Shown here: in pieces, positions 16,556-26,160 of the stretch
Layout of the letters: every line of letters begins with the position of its first letter
Numbering within the stretch: position 1 is the stretch's first letter
Source: Herpetosiphon llansteffanensis
GTDB lineage: Bacteria > Chloroflexota > Chloroflexia > Chloroflexales > Herpetosiphonaceae
Reading direction: 5' to 3'
Assembly: GCF_003205875.1 (NCBI RefSeq)
Contig: NZ_PUBZ01000085.1
Coordinates: forward strand, 1 to 64,000
Length of the DNA: 64,000 nt
Program-made: the position numbers and the translations under genes
Notes under the pieces: generated by a model
The model's input: only the letters and a program-made list of their open reading frames with translations
The model's database searches: none
What the model was told of the DNA's origin: nothing

Positions 16556-18778
16556 CTAGATCATACTGACTAATTGCCAGAGAATAACCAGAAACGTGAT
16601 TAAAACAATTGCGCCAATCAACATAAACAACCAACGGCTGCGTTGTTGGCGGTTGGTGTATAAACGCGGGGCTGGCGCTTCGCGAATAGTATTATCTGCT
16701 GGCGGCATGGGCAGCGTTGGTGCGCTGGTTGGTTCTGGTGCTTTGGCTACCGCAGCTGGCGTTGGTGGCAAAGGCTGAACCCGCCGCTTAGTCGGCTCTG
16801 ATGGCGCTTTTTCATATTTATTGCTAGGCGTTGGCGGCGTTGGCAACGATTCTGCTGGCACCACGTTGGCAACGGGCTGGCTGGCCGTTTTGGGTGCAGT
16901 TGGCTCACTTGCCACTACCACAGGCGTTGGGGTTGAAATCGCTGGCTGGCTTGGGCTATTCACTGCTTGGTCAAGCACGGGTGTAATTTTGCTGCGCACA
17001 TATTCGCCTGTGCCGGTTGATGAAATGCCCAAAGCTGCTTCCAACGCTTCTGCCAAATCCAAACCAGTTGGAAAGCGCTCGCTGGGATCTTTGGCCAACA
17101 TTTTGAGAATCACCGCCTCTAGTTGGCTCGAAATTGCCGGATTGATCGAGCGCGGCGCTTTGGGCGGCTCGGCCATATGCAGCATGGCAATCGCCAGCGG
17201 ATCGGCATCGTCAAACGGCACTTGACCCGTCCACAGCTCATACAAAATCACACCCAAACTGTAGAGGTCGGTTTGCGGTACAACTTTGGCCGATGAAATT
17301 GCTTGCTCTGGCGCGACATAATGTGGCGAGCCGAAAATCTCGCCGCGTGTGCCAACTTCGGTCAACAAGGCCAAGCCAAAGTCGGCCAAAATTGCCCGTC
17401 CATCTTTGTTGATCATAATGTTCGATGGCTTGACATCACGATGGATTACGCCTTTGCTATGCGCATAATCCAACGCCGCGCAGATTTCGCGAATCATACG
17501 ACACAGCGTGCGTGGAGTCCATTCTTGGGCGCTGGTCCGCACCTGCTCAATTACCTTGTGCAGATTTTGGCCTTCGATATACTCCATTACCATATACAAC
17601 AGGCCATAGGAATCGCCATAGTGATAGAGCCGCACAATGTTGGGGTGTTCGAGCTGGGCAATGGCTTGCGCTTCGCGATTGAAGCGCTCTGCATAGCTTT
17701 GATCGTTGCGGAAAGGCGTATCGATAACTTTGATTGCCACCGTGCGATTGAGCCGCACATCGACCCCACGGAAAATGTTGGCCATGCCACCGCGCCCAAG
17801 CAACGCCTCAACCCGATAGCCGTCGAGATATTGGCCTTCCAACGGTTTTTCTGGGTCGAAGGTAGCAAAGCCCAAGGCTCCTGGCTGTGATGGTGGGCGC
17901 ACGCCAGGCGCAACATTTGCTGCCGCCGTAATTTGATGACTGCCCGTGATGCCCAAGGCTTGTTCTAGCGCCGCAATCAGATCTGCGCCAGTTTGATAGC
18001 GTTCAGCTGGTGCTTTGGCCAAAGCTTTGAGCAAGACCGCTGATGTTGCATCGTTGAGCTTGGGATTTTTCTCTTGCGGTGATGGTGGAGCTTGGGTCAG
18101 GTGTTGCAAGGCCACGCTGGTTGCCGACGGATCATCAAATGGCACCGAGCCAGTCAACAATTCATACAAAATCACGCCCAAGGCATACAGATCCGATTGC
18201 GGAATTGCATCGGACGAGCGGCGTGCTTGTTCGGGCGCGATATAGTGGGCAGTGCCAAAGACTTCGCCCTGCGAACCGAGCTGGGTATCAAGCGCCAAGC
18301 CAAAATCCATCAACACTACCCGCTGGTCGTGGGCGACCATCACGTTTGAGGGCTTGATGTCGCGGTGAATTACGCCCTTTTTGTGGGCATAATCGAGTGC
18401 GCTGGCCAAACTGCGAGCGATGTGGATCACGGCGCTATGCGGCAAGAGGCTACTGGTACTGGTGTATTGGGCAAGCACTTTGGAAAGATCAACGCCATCG
18501 ATATACTCCATTACAAAATAATAGAGATTATCGGTATCGTCGGCGTAGTAGATTTGCACGATATTTTCGTGCCGCCAAGTGGCGATGGCGCGGGCTTCGC
18601 GTACAAAGCGCTCGGCATAGCTTGGCACTTGACGATAGCGCCCATCGATCACCTTGATTGCCACAGGCCGATCAAGTTTGACATCGTGGCCGACGTAGAT
18701 CAAGCCCATGCCACCACGGCCTAGAACTCGGTCGATGCGAAAGTTGGCGAGTTGTTTTCCAAGCAGATCATCAGTCAT
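16556..18778 (-). CDS. Ser/Thr protein kinase with two complete kinase domains
   Basis: A 740-residue PknB-type kinase with two full catalytic domains in tandem. Domain 1 (about 14-275) has GRGGMG, VAIKVID, HRDIKPSN, DFGLA and APEQ. Domain 2 (about 321-585) has GRGGMA, VAIKVID, HRDVKPSN, DFGLA and APEQ. All catalytic residues (Lys, HRD Asp, DFG Asp) are present in both. A Pro/Thr/Ala-rich linker of about 130 residues leads to one C-terminal helix (about 715-736), so the kinases face the cytoplasm and almost nothing is outside. No sensor domain follows the helix. There is no clear shine-dalgarno. One kinase domain may phosphorylate or allosterically control the other. Confidence 0.93.
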   Translation of the reverse strand: MTDDLLGKQLANFRIDRVLGRGGMGLIYVGHDVKLDRPVAIKVIDGRYRQVPSYAERFVREARAIATWRHENIVQIYYADDTDNLYYFVMEYIDGVDLSKVLAQYTSTSSLLPHSAVIHIARSLASALDYAHKKGVIHRDIKPSNVMVAHDQRVVLMDFGLALDTQLGSQGEVFGTAHYIAPEQARRSSDAIPQSDLYALGVILYELLTGSVPFDDPSATSVALQHLTQAPPSPQEKNPKLNDATSAVLLKALAKAPAERYQTGADLIAALEQALGITGSHQITAAANVAPGVRPPSQPGALGFATFDPEKPLEGQYLDGYRVEALLGRGGMANIFRGVDVRLNRTVAIKVIDTPFRNDQSYAERFNREAQAIAQLEHPNIVRLYHYGDSYGLLYMVMEYIEGQNLHKVIEQVRTSAQEWTPRTLCRMIREICAALDYAHSKGVIHRDVKPSNIMINKDGRAILADFGLALLTEVGTRGEIFGSPHYVAPEQAISSAKVVPQTDLYSLGVILYELWTGQVPFDDADPLAIAMLHMAEPPKAPRSINPAISSQLEAVILKMLAKDPSERFPTGLDLAEALEAALGISSTGTGEYVRSKITPVLDQAVNSPSQPAISTPTPVVVASEPTAPKTASQPVANVVPAESLPTPPTPSNKYEKAPSEPTKRRVQPLPPTPAAVAKAPEPTSAPTLPMPPADNTIREAPAPRLYTNRQQRSRWLFMLIGAIVLITFLVILWQLVSMI

Positions 18779-18839
18779 AGTGTGCCAAGCTTAAAATCAA
18801 AAGTCAGAACGATTTGATCGAGCGTGTGATAGAGTTGTT

Positions 18840-19160
18840 TCTCGTTGAGCCACGAATTGCACGAAGGTTAAGTTTTTAGCCACAGATTGCACAGATTATT
18901 GGGATTGGGCTATTGGCTGTTGGCTTTGGGCTTTAACTTGATCCTTCGCTTCTCTGCGTCCCTGCGTTAAAAATATTGATCCCCAAATCCTATGTTCTTC
19001 ATCCCTCATCCTTCATAATTTTCTCTCTGCCCCGGCCCCTGATCCCAAAATCTATGCTCTATGCTCTATGTTCTATGTTCTTCATCCCTCATCCTTCATC
19101 CTTCATAATTTTCTCTCTGCCCCCAAATCCTATGTTCTATGCTCTATGTTCTATGCTCTC
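18840..19160. repeat. Mosaic of dispersed repeat words
   Basis: The stretch contains 'GTTTTTAGCCACAGATTGC', 'GGGCTATTGGCTGTTGGC', 'CTTCTCTGCGTCCCTGCG', and three tandem-like blocks of 'TCTATGCTCTATGTTCTATG' with 'TTCATCCCTCATCC'. It separates the double-kinase gene from the 800-residue protein. No gene is seen. Confidence 0.75.
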
Positions 19161-19161
19161 A

Positions 19162-21561
19162 TTACTGGCGACTATGGCGGCCTTGGGTAATTTTGGTCAA
19201 TTCGCTGATAAAGCGATTGAGGCCATTGACATAGCTTTCAAGATAATCGTTGGCGATCCGGCGAGCCAAATCGCGTCGCCCAACATTGATAAACATGCCA
19301 ACATGCGGGCGGAAATCGCGCAACGAAACGTGCATCACGCCATTGGCATCGGTAATTACGCCCCAAGCCAAGGTTTTCTTTTCGTTATCGTCTTTGGCGG
19401 TGATAAAGCGCGCGAGTGAGCTGGTATCGGCGACCGCCCCAACATTGGAAAGCACTTCGCGGCCTTTGATCAAATCGTTGAGCACATCGAACTTGCCAGG
19501 AATGGCATCGAGCAAGCGTTGCAAGGCCATTGGCACGTGTGCCAACAAGCGCAACGCTCCCGATGAGGTGCTTTCGCCCGATTGCGCAATATCTTTGGCA
19601 CGGGCTGAAACCTCGCCAAAACCAGCAATCGTGGCCAAATAATGCTTTTGGGTAGCTTCAAATGTATCCCAAACTTCGGCCCGCCACTCTTGCCGTGCCT
19701 GATCAAGCAAGCTCAACGCTCGTTCGTGCAACTTGGTGATCTCAAGCTCTTCGAGTGGAACCTCAAAGGTCATGGGATGCAGGCGATCGCTGGGATTGGG
19801 AATGCTGCCATCAACCGGAATTAAAATCGCTGGATTTGTGAGCGATTCCTCAAACGCCGTGATTGTTGCTTCAACCGCTGCCTTGAGCTGTGGATCGTTG
19901 GCAGCTTCTTGTAACGAGGCTTGCAACTCAGGATTTGGCTTGTAGGAAACAGCATGGATGGCGCGATAGAGCACCAAAATATCATTAACTGTGATTCGAA
20001 TTTGATCGTTGCGCTGCTTGAAGAGTTTGCGCAAATCCAAAATTTTCTTCAGGTCCAGCCCGATTGATTCGGCGCTCGCTTCGGCCACAATCTTAGGGCT
20101 ATCAGCTAAAATCTGTTTTTCTTCTTCGTTGAGTTCGATATTTGGAGCATATGGCCGCACCGATCCTGCTACTGGAGCTGGTTGGCCGCGCAAATAGACC
20201 GCCCAAGCCAAGGCTTCGAGGGTCATAATTTCGGCGACTGCTGAACCCCAAGCGCCATCGAAGAAAATATGCGATTGATCAAAAACCATACTTGAGCCAG
20301 TATCGATCAAGGTCAAGCCGTGGTCGCCAAGTGCGCGTTCGGTTAGGCGCACTTCGGCCAACGGTAAATGGCGCGGGCGGCCATCGGCATTAAACCAAAT
20401 TGGCGCACAACGCAGGGCTTCGAGTTGTTGGCTGGTTTCAGGCCGCAGCTTGCCCAAAATGCTTGGTAAACTTGCGCGCTTGGTGGTTGCCAAAGGAATC
20501 AATGAGGTTGGCGCATGATTGGCGGGGCTGGCCAGCAGCGCGGCAATCTGACTGCGCACATTGCTCACATCGTTTGGGCGCGTGCTATTGGGCGCACACG
20601 CAGGAATCAAATAATAATGACCACGCCAGATCAAGCCAATATGCCAACTTTGGCGCGGCAAGGCCACCATATTTTCGTTATACGGCGTGGGGTCAAGATA
20701 CGCTGCCAACGACATTTGGCGTTGATAGGCAGGCAGGGCAATTTCGCGGGCGCGTTGAAACTGCTTGCCCCAGCGTTCGCGCAGCTCTTTAGGCAAATCG
20801 CGGGTTGATTCGGCCATAAATTCATCGAATTTACGTTTGCGATAGCTGGCGTAGGTTTCTTGCGATTGCACATCGGGGCCACGGCCATAGGGTCGTTGGC
20901 GTTCCCATTGGCTATAGAGATCGGCAAATTGGCGCGTTTCAGGATTGACCTTGGTTAAATCGCGCAGCAAAGCCAACGAAACGCGTTCGCGCCATTCATT
21001 TTCAAGCAATTCAGGGTAGCTGTGGAGAATATGAATTGCCGCCATGACCCAAGCTGTCATGCGGTCGATCGGTGGCAAATTGATTTTATGATCGTTGAGC
21101 GTTTCATCGAAGCCGATGGTTTCGTTAGCGTGGCGGGCGGTATCTTCGCGCAAGGCATAGCCAACATAAAATTGCCATGTGCCTTCGGGAAACGCATCTT
21201 GCGGATCTTTGCCTGCTAGCTCAAGCAGCTTTTGATAGCCCCAAATAACCGCAGCAGGCCCAGCAAAGAAGGTGCTAAACACCGCTTTATCGAGTGCTTG
21301 CTCAACCCCGCGAAACATGAGATTTACATCACGTTTAATGACATTGCCTGCTGGTCGACGGCCTGTTAATTTGGCTAAACCACTTAAAATTACCCCGGGC
21401 ACATTGCCAGCTGGCACGACCCGCGAGATTTGGTCAACAACGGCATCGATCTCCGGCAACGACAACCGCGACACCTGACTGATTGAGATTGAACGTGCAA
21501 TACTCCGCAAGTTATCAGCAGTCAAATGCGAGGCAGCGGTGAACTGTTGCTGCGAATCCAT
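19162..21561 (-). CDS. Large hypothetical protein (~799 aa), unknown function
   Basis: I do not recognise this 799-residue protein with confidence. It is largely helical, has no signal peptide and only one moderately hydrophobic stretch (AVFSTFFAGPAAVIWGY). Distinct segments are YVGYALREDTARHANET, WHIGLIWRGHYYLIP and MVFDQSHIFFDGAWGSAVAE. The histidine in the last, within SHxFFDG, could be catalytic and loosely recalls the His-x3-Asp-Gly type motif of CoA-dependent acyltransferases, but this is weak. The start at 21561 is chosen over 21588 because GGGG precedes it. The C-terminus ends just inside a dispersed repeat. Confidence 0.75.
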   Translation of the reverse strand: MDSQQQFTAASHLTADNLRSIARSISISQVSRLSLPEIDAVVDQISRVVPAGNVPGVILSGLAKLTGRRPAGNVIKRDVNLMFRGVEQALDKAVFSTFFAGPAAVIWGYQKLLELAGKDPQDAFPEGTWQFYVGYALREDTARHANETIGFDETLNDHKINLPPIDRMTAWVMAAIHILHSYPELLENEWRERVSLALLRDLTKVNPETRQFADLYSQWERQRPYGRGPDVQSQETYASYRKRKFDEFMAESTRDLPKELRERWGKQFQRAREIALPAYQRQMSLAAYLDPTPYNENMVALPRQSWHIGLIWRGHYYLIPACAPNSTRPNDVSNVRSQIAALLASPANHAPTSLIPLATTKRASLPSILGKLRPETSQQLEALRCAPIWFNADGRPRHLPLAEVRLTERALGDHGLTLIDTGSSMVFDQSHIFFDGAWGSAVAEIMTLEALAWAVYLRGQPAPVAGSVRPYAPNIELNEEEKQILADSPKIVAEASAESIGLDLKKILDLRKLFKQRNDQIRITVNDILVLYRAIHAVSYKPNPELQASLQEAANDPQLKAAVEATITAFEESLTNPAILIPVDGSIPNPSDRLHPMTFEVPLEELEITKLHERALSLLDQARQEWRAEVWDTFEATQKHYLATIAGFGEVSARAKDIAQSGESTSSGALRLLAHVPMALQRLLDAIPGKFDVLNDLIKGREVLSNVGAVADTSSLARFITAKDDNEKKTLAWGVITDANGVMHVSLRDFRPHVGMFINVGRRDLARRIANDYLESYVNGLNRFISELTKITQGRHSRQ

Positions 21562-21782
21562 GATACCCCATCCACACCACATGCCCAATGGCTAAAAAAA
21601 TTAATATGCTTATGATAGAGGAGCCTAGGCAGGCTGTCAAAAGCTTAAAAAGTTGCCCGTTTTGACGCGTTGCGCTGTTATGCTAATCCTACTATATTTT
21701 ATCGTTTTTTGAAAGCCCAGGCTGAAATTATGAAGGATGAATTAACGAGGAAATTCTATACCTTAACCACGAAGAGGAATGA

Positions 21783-21851
21783 GGCGATTGGCTTTGGGCT
21801 ATCGGAGATCCGATTGGGCAATCAATCTCAATACCCACAAAGCCAATCGCC
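21783..21851. repeat. 14-bp inverted repeat in the gap before the BNR-protein gene
   Basis: GGCGATTGGCTTTG (21783-21796) is matched exactly by CAAAGCCAATCGCC (21838-21851), with a 41-base spacer. It lies just past the stop of the minus-strand gene at 21875 and could fold at the end of its mRNA, though no T-tract follows. The rest of the gap 21562-21874 is repeat words such as 'ATTATGAAGGATGAATTAA'. Confidence 0.6.
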
Positions 21852-21874
21852 AATAGCCATACGCGACAGCTCAG

Positions 21875-23278
21875 TTAGTTGCCAACGAATGGCAGATAGA
21901 TGCGCTGTTCGCCATTGGCGGTGCTGCTTACGCTCAAGGGCCATCGTTGATCATTAGTTTGAATGATTACGCTGGTGGTTAGCACGGTACCAGGTGCCAT
22001 ACTGAGATCACCAACTAAAACTCTCACATTCATGCTTATTGGCTCACCGACTGCCAGCAGATGCTTCCATATGTATTGGTTTGGAGAATGATAGATGAGA
22101 GTTCCATGGCTGGCACTTTCGCCTCCAAGATAAAGGGTAACTGACGTTGGCATGGTTATCGTAAGCTGGCCAGTGTTCGGCGCGAGGCCCGTATTGGTAA
22201 ATTGTAGCGTGTAGTTGAGGTCTGTTCCGGGGTCGAAATTGGTTTGATCAACGCTGAGGTGGGCATTGCTCAGATCAGCGGGAATAACCAAATCGTGTTC
22301 GAGCCAGATATTATAATCGCTGGCGCTGGCTGGACGGCCCCACGCCAACAGCAAACGACCTGCCTGCTCAGTTAGCAAGCCATGCGGCTCGACATCGCCA
22401 GCATGCTCATTCGTAACCGCAACTTCTGGTGACCAAGTTTCGCCATCGCTGCTGGTACGATACATCACATCAAAGCCTGTTGCATTGCTCGCTTTGACAT
22501 AACTCACAAAAAACGTGCCATCTTCAAGCACAATTGGCATTGCATCGTGGCTATTGGCATCGATTGAAAGCGGATGCGCCGGATTGCTCCAGTTGTAAAC
22601 ATCATTTGAGGTTTTGCTATACATTTGGAGCATGGTATTGCCAGTTTGATAGGCCACAACATATTGGTTATCTGCGGCCCGCCATGCCAAGCGCGGCAAT
22701 TGGCCTTGGGCAATTTGAGTGCGTTGGGTATCCCAGGTTACTCCATTATCACTTGATTGAGCAATATGCACCGTCGAAGGGCTGCCCAGCCGCTGATAGG
22801 TCATGGTCAACTTGCCATTTGCCACAATTACGGTTGGATTGATCTCGCCAGCGCTAGCCCAGCCAAGCTCAAGCGGGCCTTGGGCTGTCCAGGTTAAGCC
22901 ATCGCTTGAGGTTGCCCGATGAATCCGAAAGCCGCCAGTTGCATTCGAAAGATAAAAAAGACTATAGGCTTCCGCACCATGCTGCACCAACGCTGGGTGG
23001 CGCTCGTTGCTATTGGTGGCAATGATTGGCTGCGGAGTGCTCCACGTTGCCCCATTATCATTCGAGCTGCTCAGCAATAAATCGCCGCTAAGATTGGCCG
23101 GATTCAAACGCTCCAACACAATCACCAGCTGATTCGAGTCGCCAAGCCGCATAATCGACGGCTGATAATCCAATTCTTGGCCAGCATACATTGGCCCGCG
23201 AGCCAGTGGTTGCGCATACAAACTACTGATCAAAAGTCCTGCCAACCCGATTCCAAACCAACGGATTAAACGAACCAT
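21875..23278 (-). CDS. Secreted BNR/Asp-box repeat (sialidase-fold) protein
   Basis: A 467-residue exported protein. The N-terminus MVRLIRWFGIGLAGLLISSL is a signal peptide. Asp-box (BNR) turns occur at least four times: SSNDNGATWS, SSDGLTW, SSDNGVTW and SSDGETWS, indicating a beta-propeller of the sialidase type (about residues 40-330). The last 130 residues (from about SNAHLSVDQTNFDPGTDLNY) look like a DUF11-type Ig-like domain. I cannot confirm the Arg triad and Tyr/Glu of a true sialidase, so binding rather than hydrolysis is possible. GGAGG lies five bases before the ATG at 23278. An upstream in-frame start at 23299 is less likely. Confidence 0.8.
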   Translation of the reverse strand: MVRLIRWFGIGLAGLLISSLYAQPLARGPMYAGQELDYQPSIMRLGDSNQLVIVLERLNPANLSGDLLLSSSNDNGATWSTPQPIIATNSNERHPALVQHGAEAYSLFYLSNATGGFRIHRATSSDGLTWTAQGPLELGWASAGEINPTVIVANGKLTMTYQRLGSPSTVHIAQSSDNGVTWDTQRTQIAQGQLPRLAWRAADNQYVVAYQTGNTMLQMYSKTSNDVYNWSNPAHPLSIDANSHDAMPIVLEDGTFFVSYVKASNATGFDVMYRTSSDGETWSPEVAVTNEHAGDVEPHGLLTEQAGRLLLAWGRPASASDYNIWLEHDLVIPADLSNAHLSVDQTNFDPGTDLNYTLQFTNTGLAPNTGQLTITMPTSVTLYLGGESASHGTLIYHSPNQYIWKHLLAVGEPISMNVRVLVGDLSMAPGTVLTTSVIIQTNDQRWPLSVSSTANGEQRIYLPFVGN

Positions 23279-23563
23279 CCAAACCTCCAGAAACAGCATT
23301 TGCCAAACCTGCCTTACTCCTTAGCCGCACTTCGCTCGTATAATCAATACGCTCGGCGTATCTATTAACAAAATTTAACTATTGTAAAGCATTTGTGTCA
23401 TCGTCCTAAAGGTCTACATCCTGCAAGCAACTGCTCCGCGAATGAGTTCTTGATCGTAGAAGCCAATTCAAAGCGCCTAATACACCTAAGAACTAGCAGT
23501 TGATCAATGGATAGTACTATGCTTAATCGTCGCAATGAATGCTAGAATTGAAAGAGCCAACCA

Positions 23564-24091
23564 ATGACAACGCCAACATCGCCCCGACCAAGCCGTTTGC
23601 GCGCCAGCTTAACAATTGGATTGATGATCGCCATCAGCATTGGCTTGTTGCTGGTCGATTTTCGCCATTTTGGCCAATATGGCTATCTGGGAGTTTTTGT
23701 GCTGGTCTTGTTGGGCAATGCGACCGTGGTTGTGCCAGCGCCAGCCTTTATGACCGCCTTGGCCGCTGGGCGCACCCTCAATCCCTGGTTGGTAGGAGTT
23801 ATCAGCGGGTTGGGGGCAGGCATCGGCGAGTTGACTGGCTATATTGCTGGGCGTGCAGGTCGCAGCGTTTTTGATCAACAACAACGGTTTACCCGTATTC
23901 AAGGCTACGTTGAACGCTGGGGAGCACTCGCAATTTTTGCGCTAGCAGCCCTCCCCAATCCACTGATGGATTTTGCAGGCATAGCCGCAGGGATCACCCG
24001 CATGCCAGTATATAAATTTTTGCTGGCCTGCTGCGCTGGTAAAATCGTACGCTTTACCATCCTTGCGCTGATCGGTCAATCTACAATGTGA
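23564..24091 (+). CDS. VTT (DedA/YqaA-like) family membrane protein
   Basis: A 175-residue membrane protein of the VTT/SNARE-associated (DedA-like) fold. Features are an N-terminal helix (16-33), the re-entrant-type segment with the conserved proline-rich VVVPAPAFMTALAAG, the glycine-rich GLGAGIGELTGYIAGRAGR, and ALAALPNPLMDFAGIAAG followed by a final helix. Such proteins are lipid scramblases or flippases, or relatives of unknown cargo. It lies 34 bp ahead of a secreted-protein gene on the same strand. The shine-dalgarno is weak (GAAAGAG). Confidence 0.85.
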   Translation: MTTPTSPRPSRLRASLTIGLMIAISIGLLLVDFRHFGQYGYLGVFVLVLLGNATVVVPAPAFMTALAAGRTLNPWLVGVISGLGAGIGELTGYIAGRAGRSVFDQQQRFTRIQGYVERWGALAIFALAALPNPLMDFAGIAAGITRMPVYKFLLACCAGKIVRFTILALIGQSTM

Positions 24092-24125
24092 TGCCAGTGT
24101 TAGCTTTTTTGGAAGGGAGGAACAT

Positions 24126-25544
24126 GTGCATCATTTGCTACAGGTTCGTACACTAGGACTCTTGGGTTTGTTGGCATTGTTGTTGGTTACGGCAGTGCAG
24201 CCCAGCCAAGCACAACAACCGCTATCGCCAAAAATTAGGCCCGAACCAAGCCTCAGCAATCGCGAACCCTTGCGCAGCCAAGCCCCACAAGGTGGCAATG
24301 AATGGCTCGTTCCCTGTGCTGCGAGCGCCGAAAATTGGCAAAGCACCGTCCGCGATGATACTCCTGCACTCAATTGTGAAATTTACGTCCCCGAATCGGC
24401 TATGATTTTTGTGATGGCAACTGGTAGTTTCAGCATGCAAACCAATGCCGTAACCAACACCTACGAAGGCCGCATTGGCCTCACCCTCGATGGCGTGTTG
24501 CGCGAAAGTAGCAATCGCTGGGGCAATGTGTATGCGCTGGGCCAACTCAACACTGGCGAAACCAGCATTTTTGCCAGCACTACCGTGTTTACTGCCAGCG
24601 CTGGGGTGCATACGCTGAGTTTGGTTGGCGGCTTTGTTGGCTATGGCCCACTTACCTTGAATAATGCCCAATTAACGGTTTTGGCCTTCCCAACCAACTC
24701 GGCCAATATTCAAGTTTGTGCTACTGATACTGGGCTTGGGGTTTGGCGCGCAACGCCTACATCAAGCGTGGTTCGGGCCTGTAGCTTCAATTTGCCAAGC
24801 AATAGCACCGTGTTTGTCAGCGCCGATGGCTCGGCCTTGCCAATTCCTGGCAACGAGGTAGCCTTGCAATTTCGCTTAGGCGTTGACGAGGCGACAACCG
24901 GCGATGTGCGCACCGATCGCTATGTTGATGTTGATAGTTTAGAGCCAAACAATGAGCAAATCGATGGCAACGATATTTCAACCTCAATTGCCGCAACCTT
25001 CAATTTGACCGCTGGCAACCATACAATCAATTTCCTCGGCAATGGCAGCGGCAGCGATCAAGCCTATCTTTCGCGCTCAAGTTTGGTGGTTTTGGCCTTC
25101 CCTAGCGGCAGCAACTTCCGCACCTGTACCAGCATGAACGATTCAAGCAGCTTCGTTAGCAATGGCGAATTTGGCTCGTGGGCCAATTGTCTCTTGACTA
25201 CCGCTGGCTTAACGCGTGGGATTGTGGTGGGCAATGTGACGGTTGGCCAACAAAATGGCGAGCCCCAAGTGCGCACGCGTTTGCGGGCCAACACCAACGT
25301 GCTTTTGGGCAGCACCCGCACCAGCGATCTGACCTTGTTCCGTATGGTTGGTGGCCAAGGCGACGACAAAACCATGACCTCGGTTGGCATGAGCGATTTT
25401 GCCAGCGGCTTGAATGTCTTTAATTTTGATGGCTATCCAACCAATAGCAGCACCGTGCGCATGATCGATCCCAATATTCATGTACTAGCATTTCCCGACC
25501 CATTCATGTATAAACAATACACGCCATTAACGACTGGCGAATAG
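24126..25544 (+). CDS. Secreted protein with three related beta-rich repeats
   Basis: A 472-residue exported protein, family not recognised. Residues 1-30 form a signal peptide ending in PSQAQQ. The mature part contains three diverged modules of about 130 residues. Each begins near a Cys and ends in the same strand: LTVLAFP (about 190), LVVLAFP (about 322) and IHVLAFP (about 458). Paired cysteines are spaced similarly in each module, suggesting disulfides and a jelly-roll-like fold. Initiation is at GTG 24126, with GGAGG five bases upstream; an overlapping ATG two bases earlier is in another frame and stops after 10 codons. Confidence 0.75.
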   Translation: MHHLLQVRTLGLLGLLALLLVTAVQPSQAQQPLSPKIRPEPSLSNREPLRSQAPQGGNEWLVPCAASAENWQSTVRDDTPALNCEIYVPESAMIFVMATGSFSMQTNAVTNTYEGRIGLTLDGVLRESSNRWGNVYALGQLNTGETSIFASTTVFTASAGVHTLSLVGGFVGYGPLTLNNAQLTVLAFPTNSANIQVCATDTGLGVWRATPTSSVVRACSFNLPSNSTVFVSADGSALPIPGNEVALQFRLGVDEATTGDVRTDRYVDVDSLEPNNEQIDGNDISTSIAATFNLTAGNHTINFLGNGSGSDQAYLSRSSLVVLAFPSGSNFRTCTSMNDSSSFVSNGEFGSWANCLLTTAGLTRGIVVGNVTVGQQNGEPQVRTRLRANTNVLLGSTRTSDLTLFRMVGGQGDDKTMTSVGMSDFASGLNVFNFDGYPTNSSTVRMIDPNIHVLAFPDPFMYKQYTPLTTGE

Positions 25545-25566
25545 TTGCTTAGCCTGTGGGGGAACC

Positions 25567-26160
25567 ATGCGGGTCTATCTGGTGCGCCATGGTCAATCGG
25601 AAGAAAATGCCGCTGATTTAAAACGCTTAATTGGGCTAGAAGATTTTCGGCAGTTATTGGAGCATGCCCAGCATTCACCATTAACTGCCTTGGGTCGCGA
25701 GCAGGCGGCAACGGTCGCAGAAGAAATAGCCGCATTCAATCCCACCCGTTTGTATAGCAGCCCGTATATTCGGGCCTTGGATACGGCGCAAATTATTGCG
25801 GCACGGGTTGGGCTGCCAATTCAAACTATCAACGAGCTGCACGAAATTAGCGCGATTGTGCCATTTTTGCTGCGCCGCGAGCGCGTGCGGCTGTTGCGCA
25901 CGATGTATATTCGTGGCTATCTTTCGCAGCTTATTCCGCATCGTCCGCTGTGGGGCGAAACCTGGTGGGTGGCGCAGCGCCGCGTGATCAAAGCGTGGAA
26001 TACGATGCTTGAGCAATGGTCGCCAAGCACGCGCGCGGTTGTGGTTGCCCATCGCGCCTTTATCTGGATGACGCTGCGCTATCTGCAACGCCATGGCGGT
26101 TGGCGCATTGTGCGCCGTAGCACCGAGAATGCAGGTATCTCCGAGTTAGAGAGTATCTAA
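25567..26160 (+). CDS. Histidine phosphatase (phosphoglycerate-mutase-like) family protein
   Basis: A 197-residue branch-1 histidine phosphatase. The phosphohistidine motif VRHGQSEEN is at residues 6-14, the second Arg in YSSPYIRALDTA, the acid Glu in INELHEI and the second catalytic His in VVVAHRAFI. Substrate is unknown; family members act on sugar phosphates, nucleotides or phosphoproteins. It follows the secreted-protein gene by 22 bp. Its 3' end overlaps the convergent glycosyltransferase gene by 15 bp. Confidence 0.88.
   Translation: MRVYLVRHGQSEENAADLKRLIGLEDFRQLLEHAQHSPLTALGREQAATVAEEIAAFNPTRLYSSPYIRALDTAQIIAARVGLPIQTINELHEISAIVPFLLRRERVRLLRTMYIRGYLSQLIPHRPLWGETWWVAQRRVIKAWNTMLEQWSPSTRAVVVAHRAFIWMTLRYLQRHGGWRIVRRSTENAGISELESI

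Noticed and set aside
17303-17890. 195-codon plus-strand open frame inside the double-kinase gene
   Set aside because: It is a shadow of the second kinase domain.
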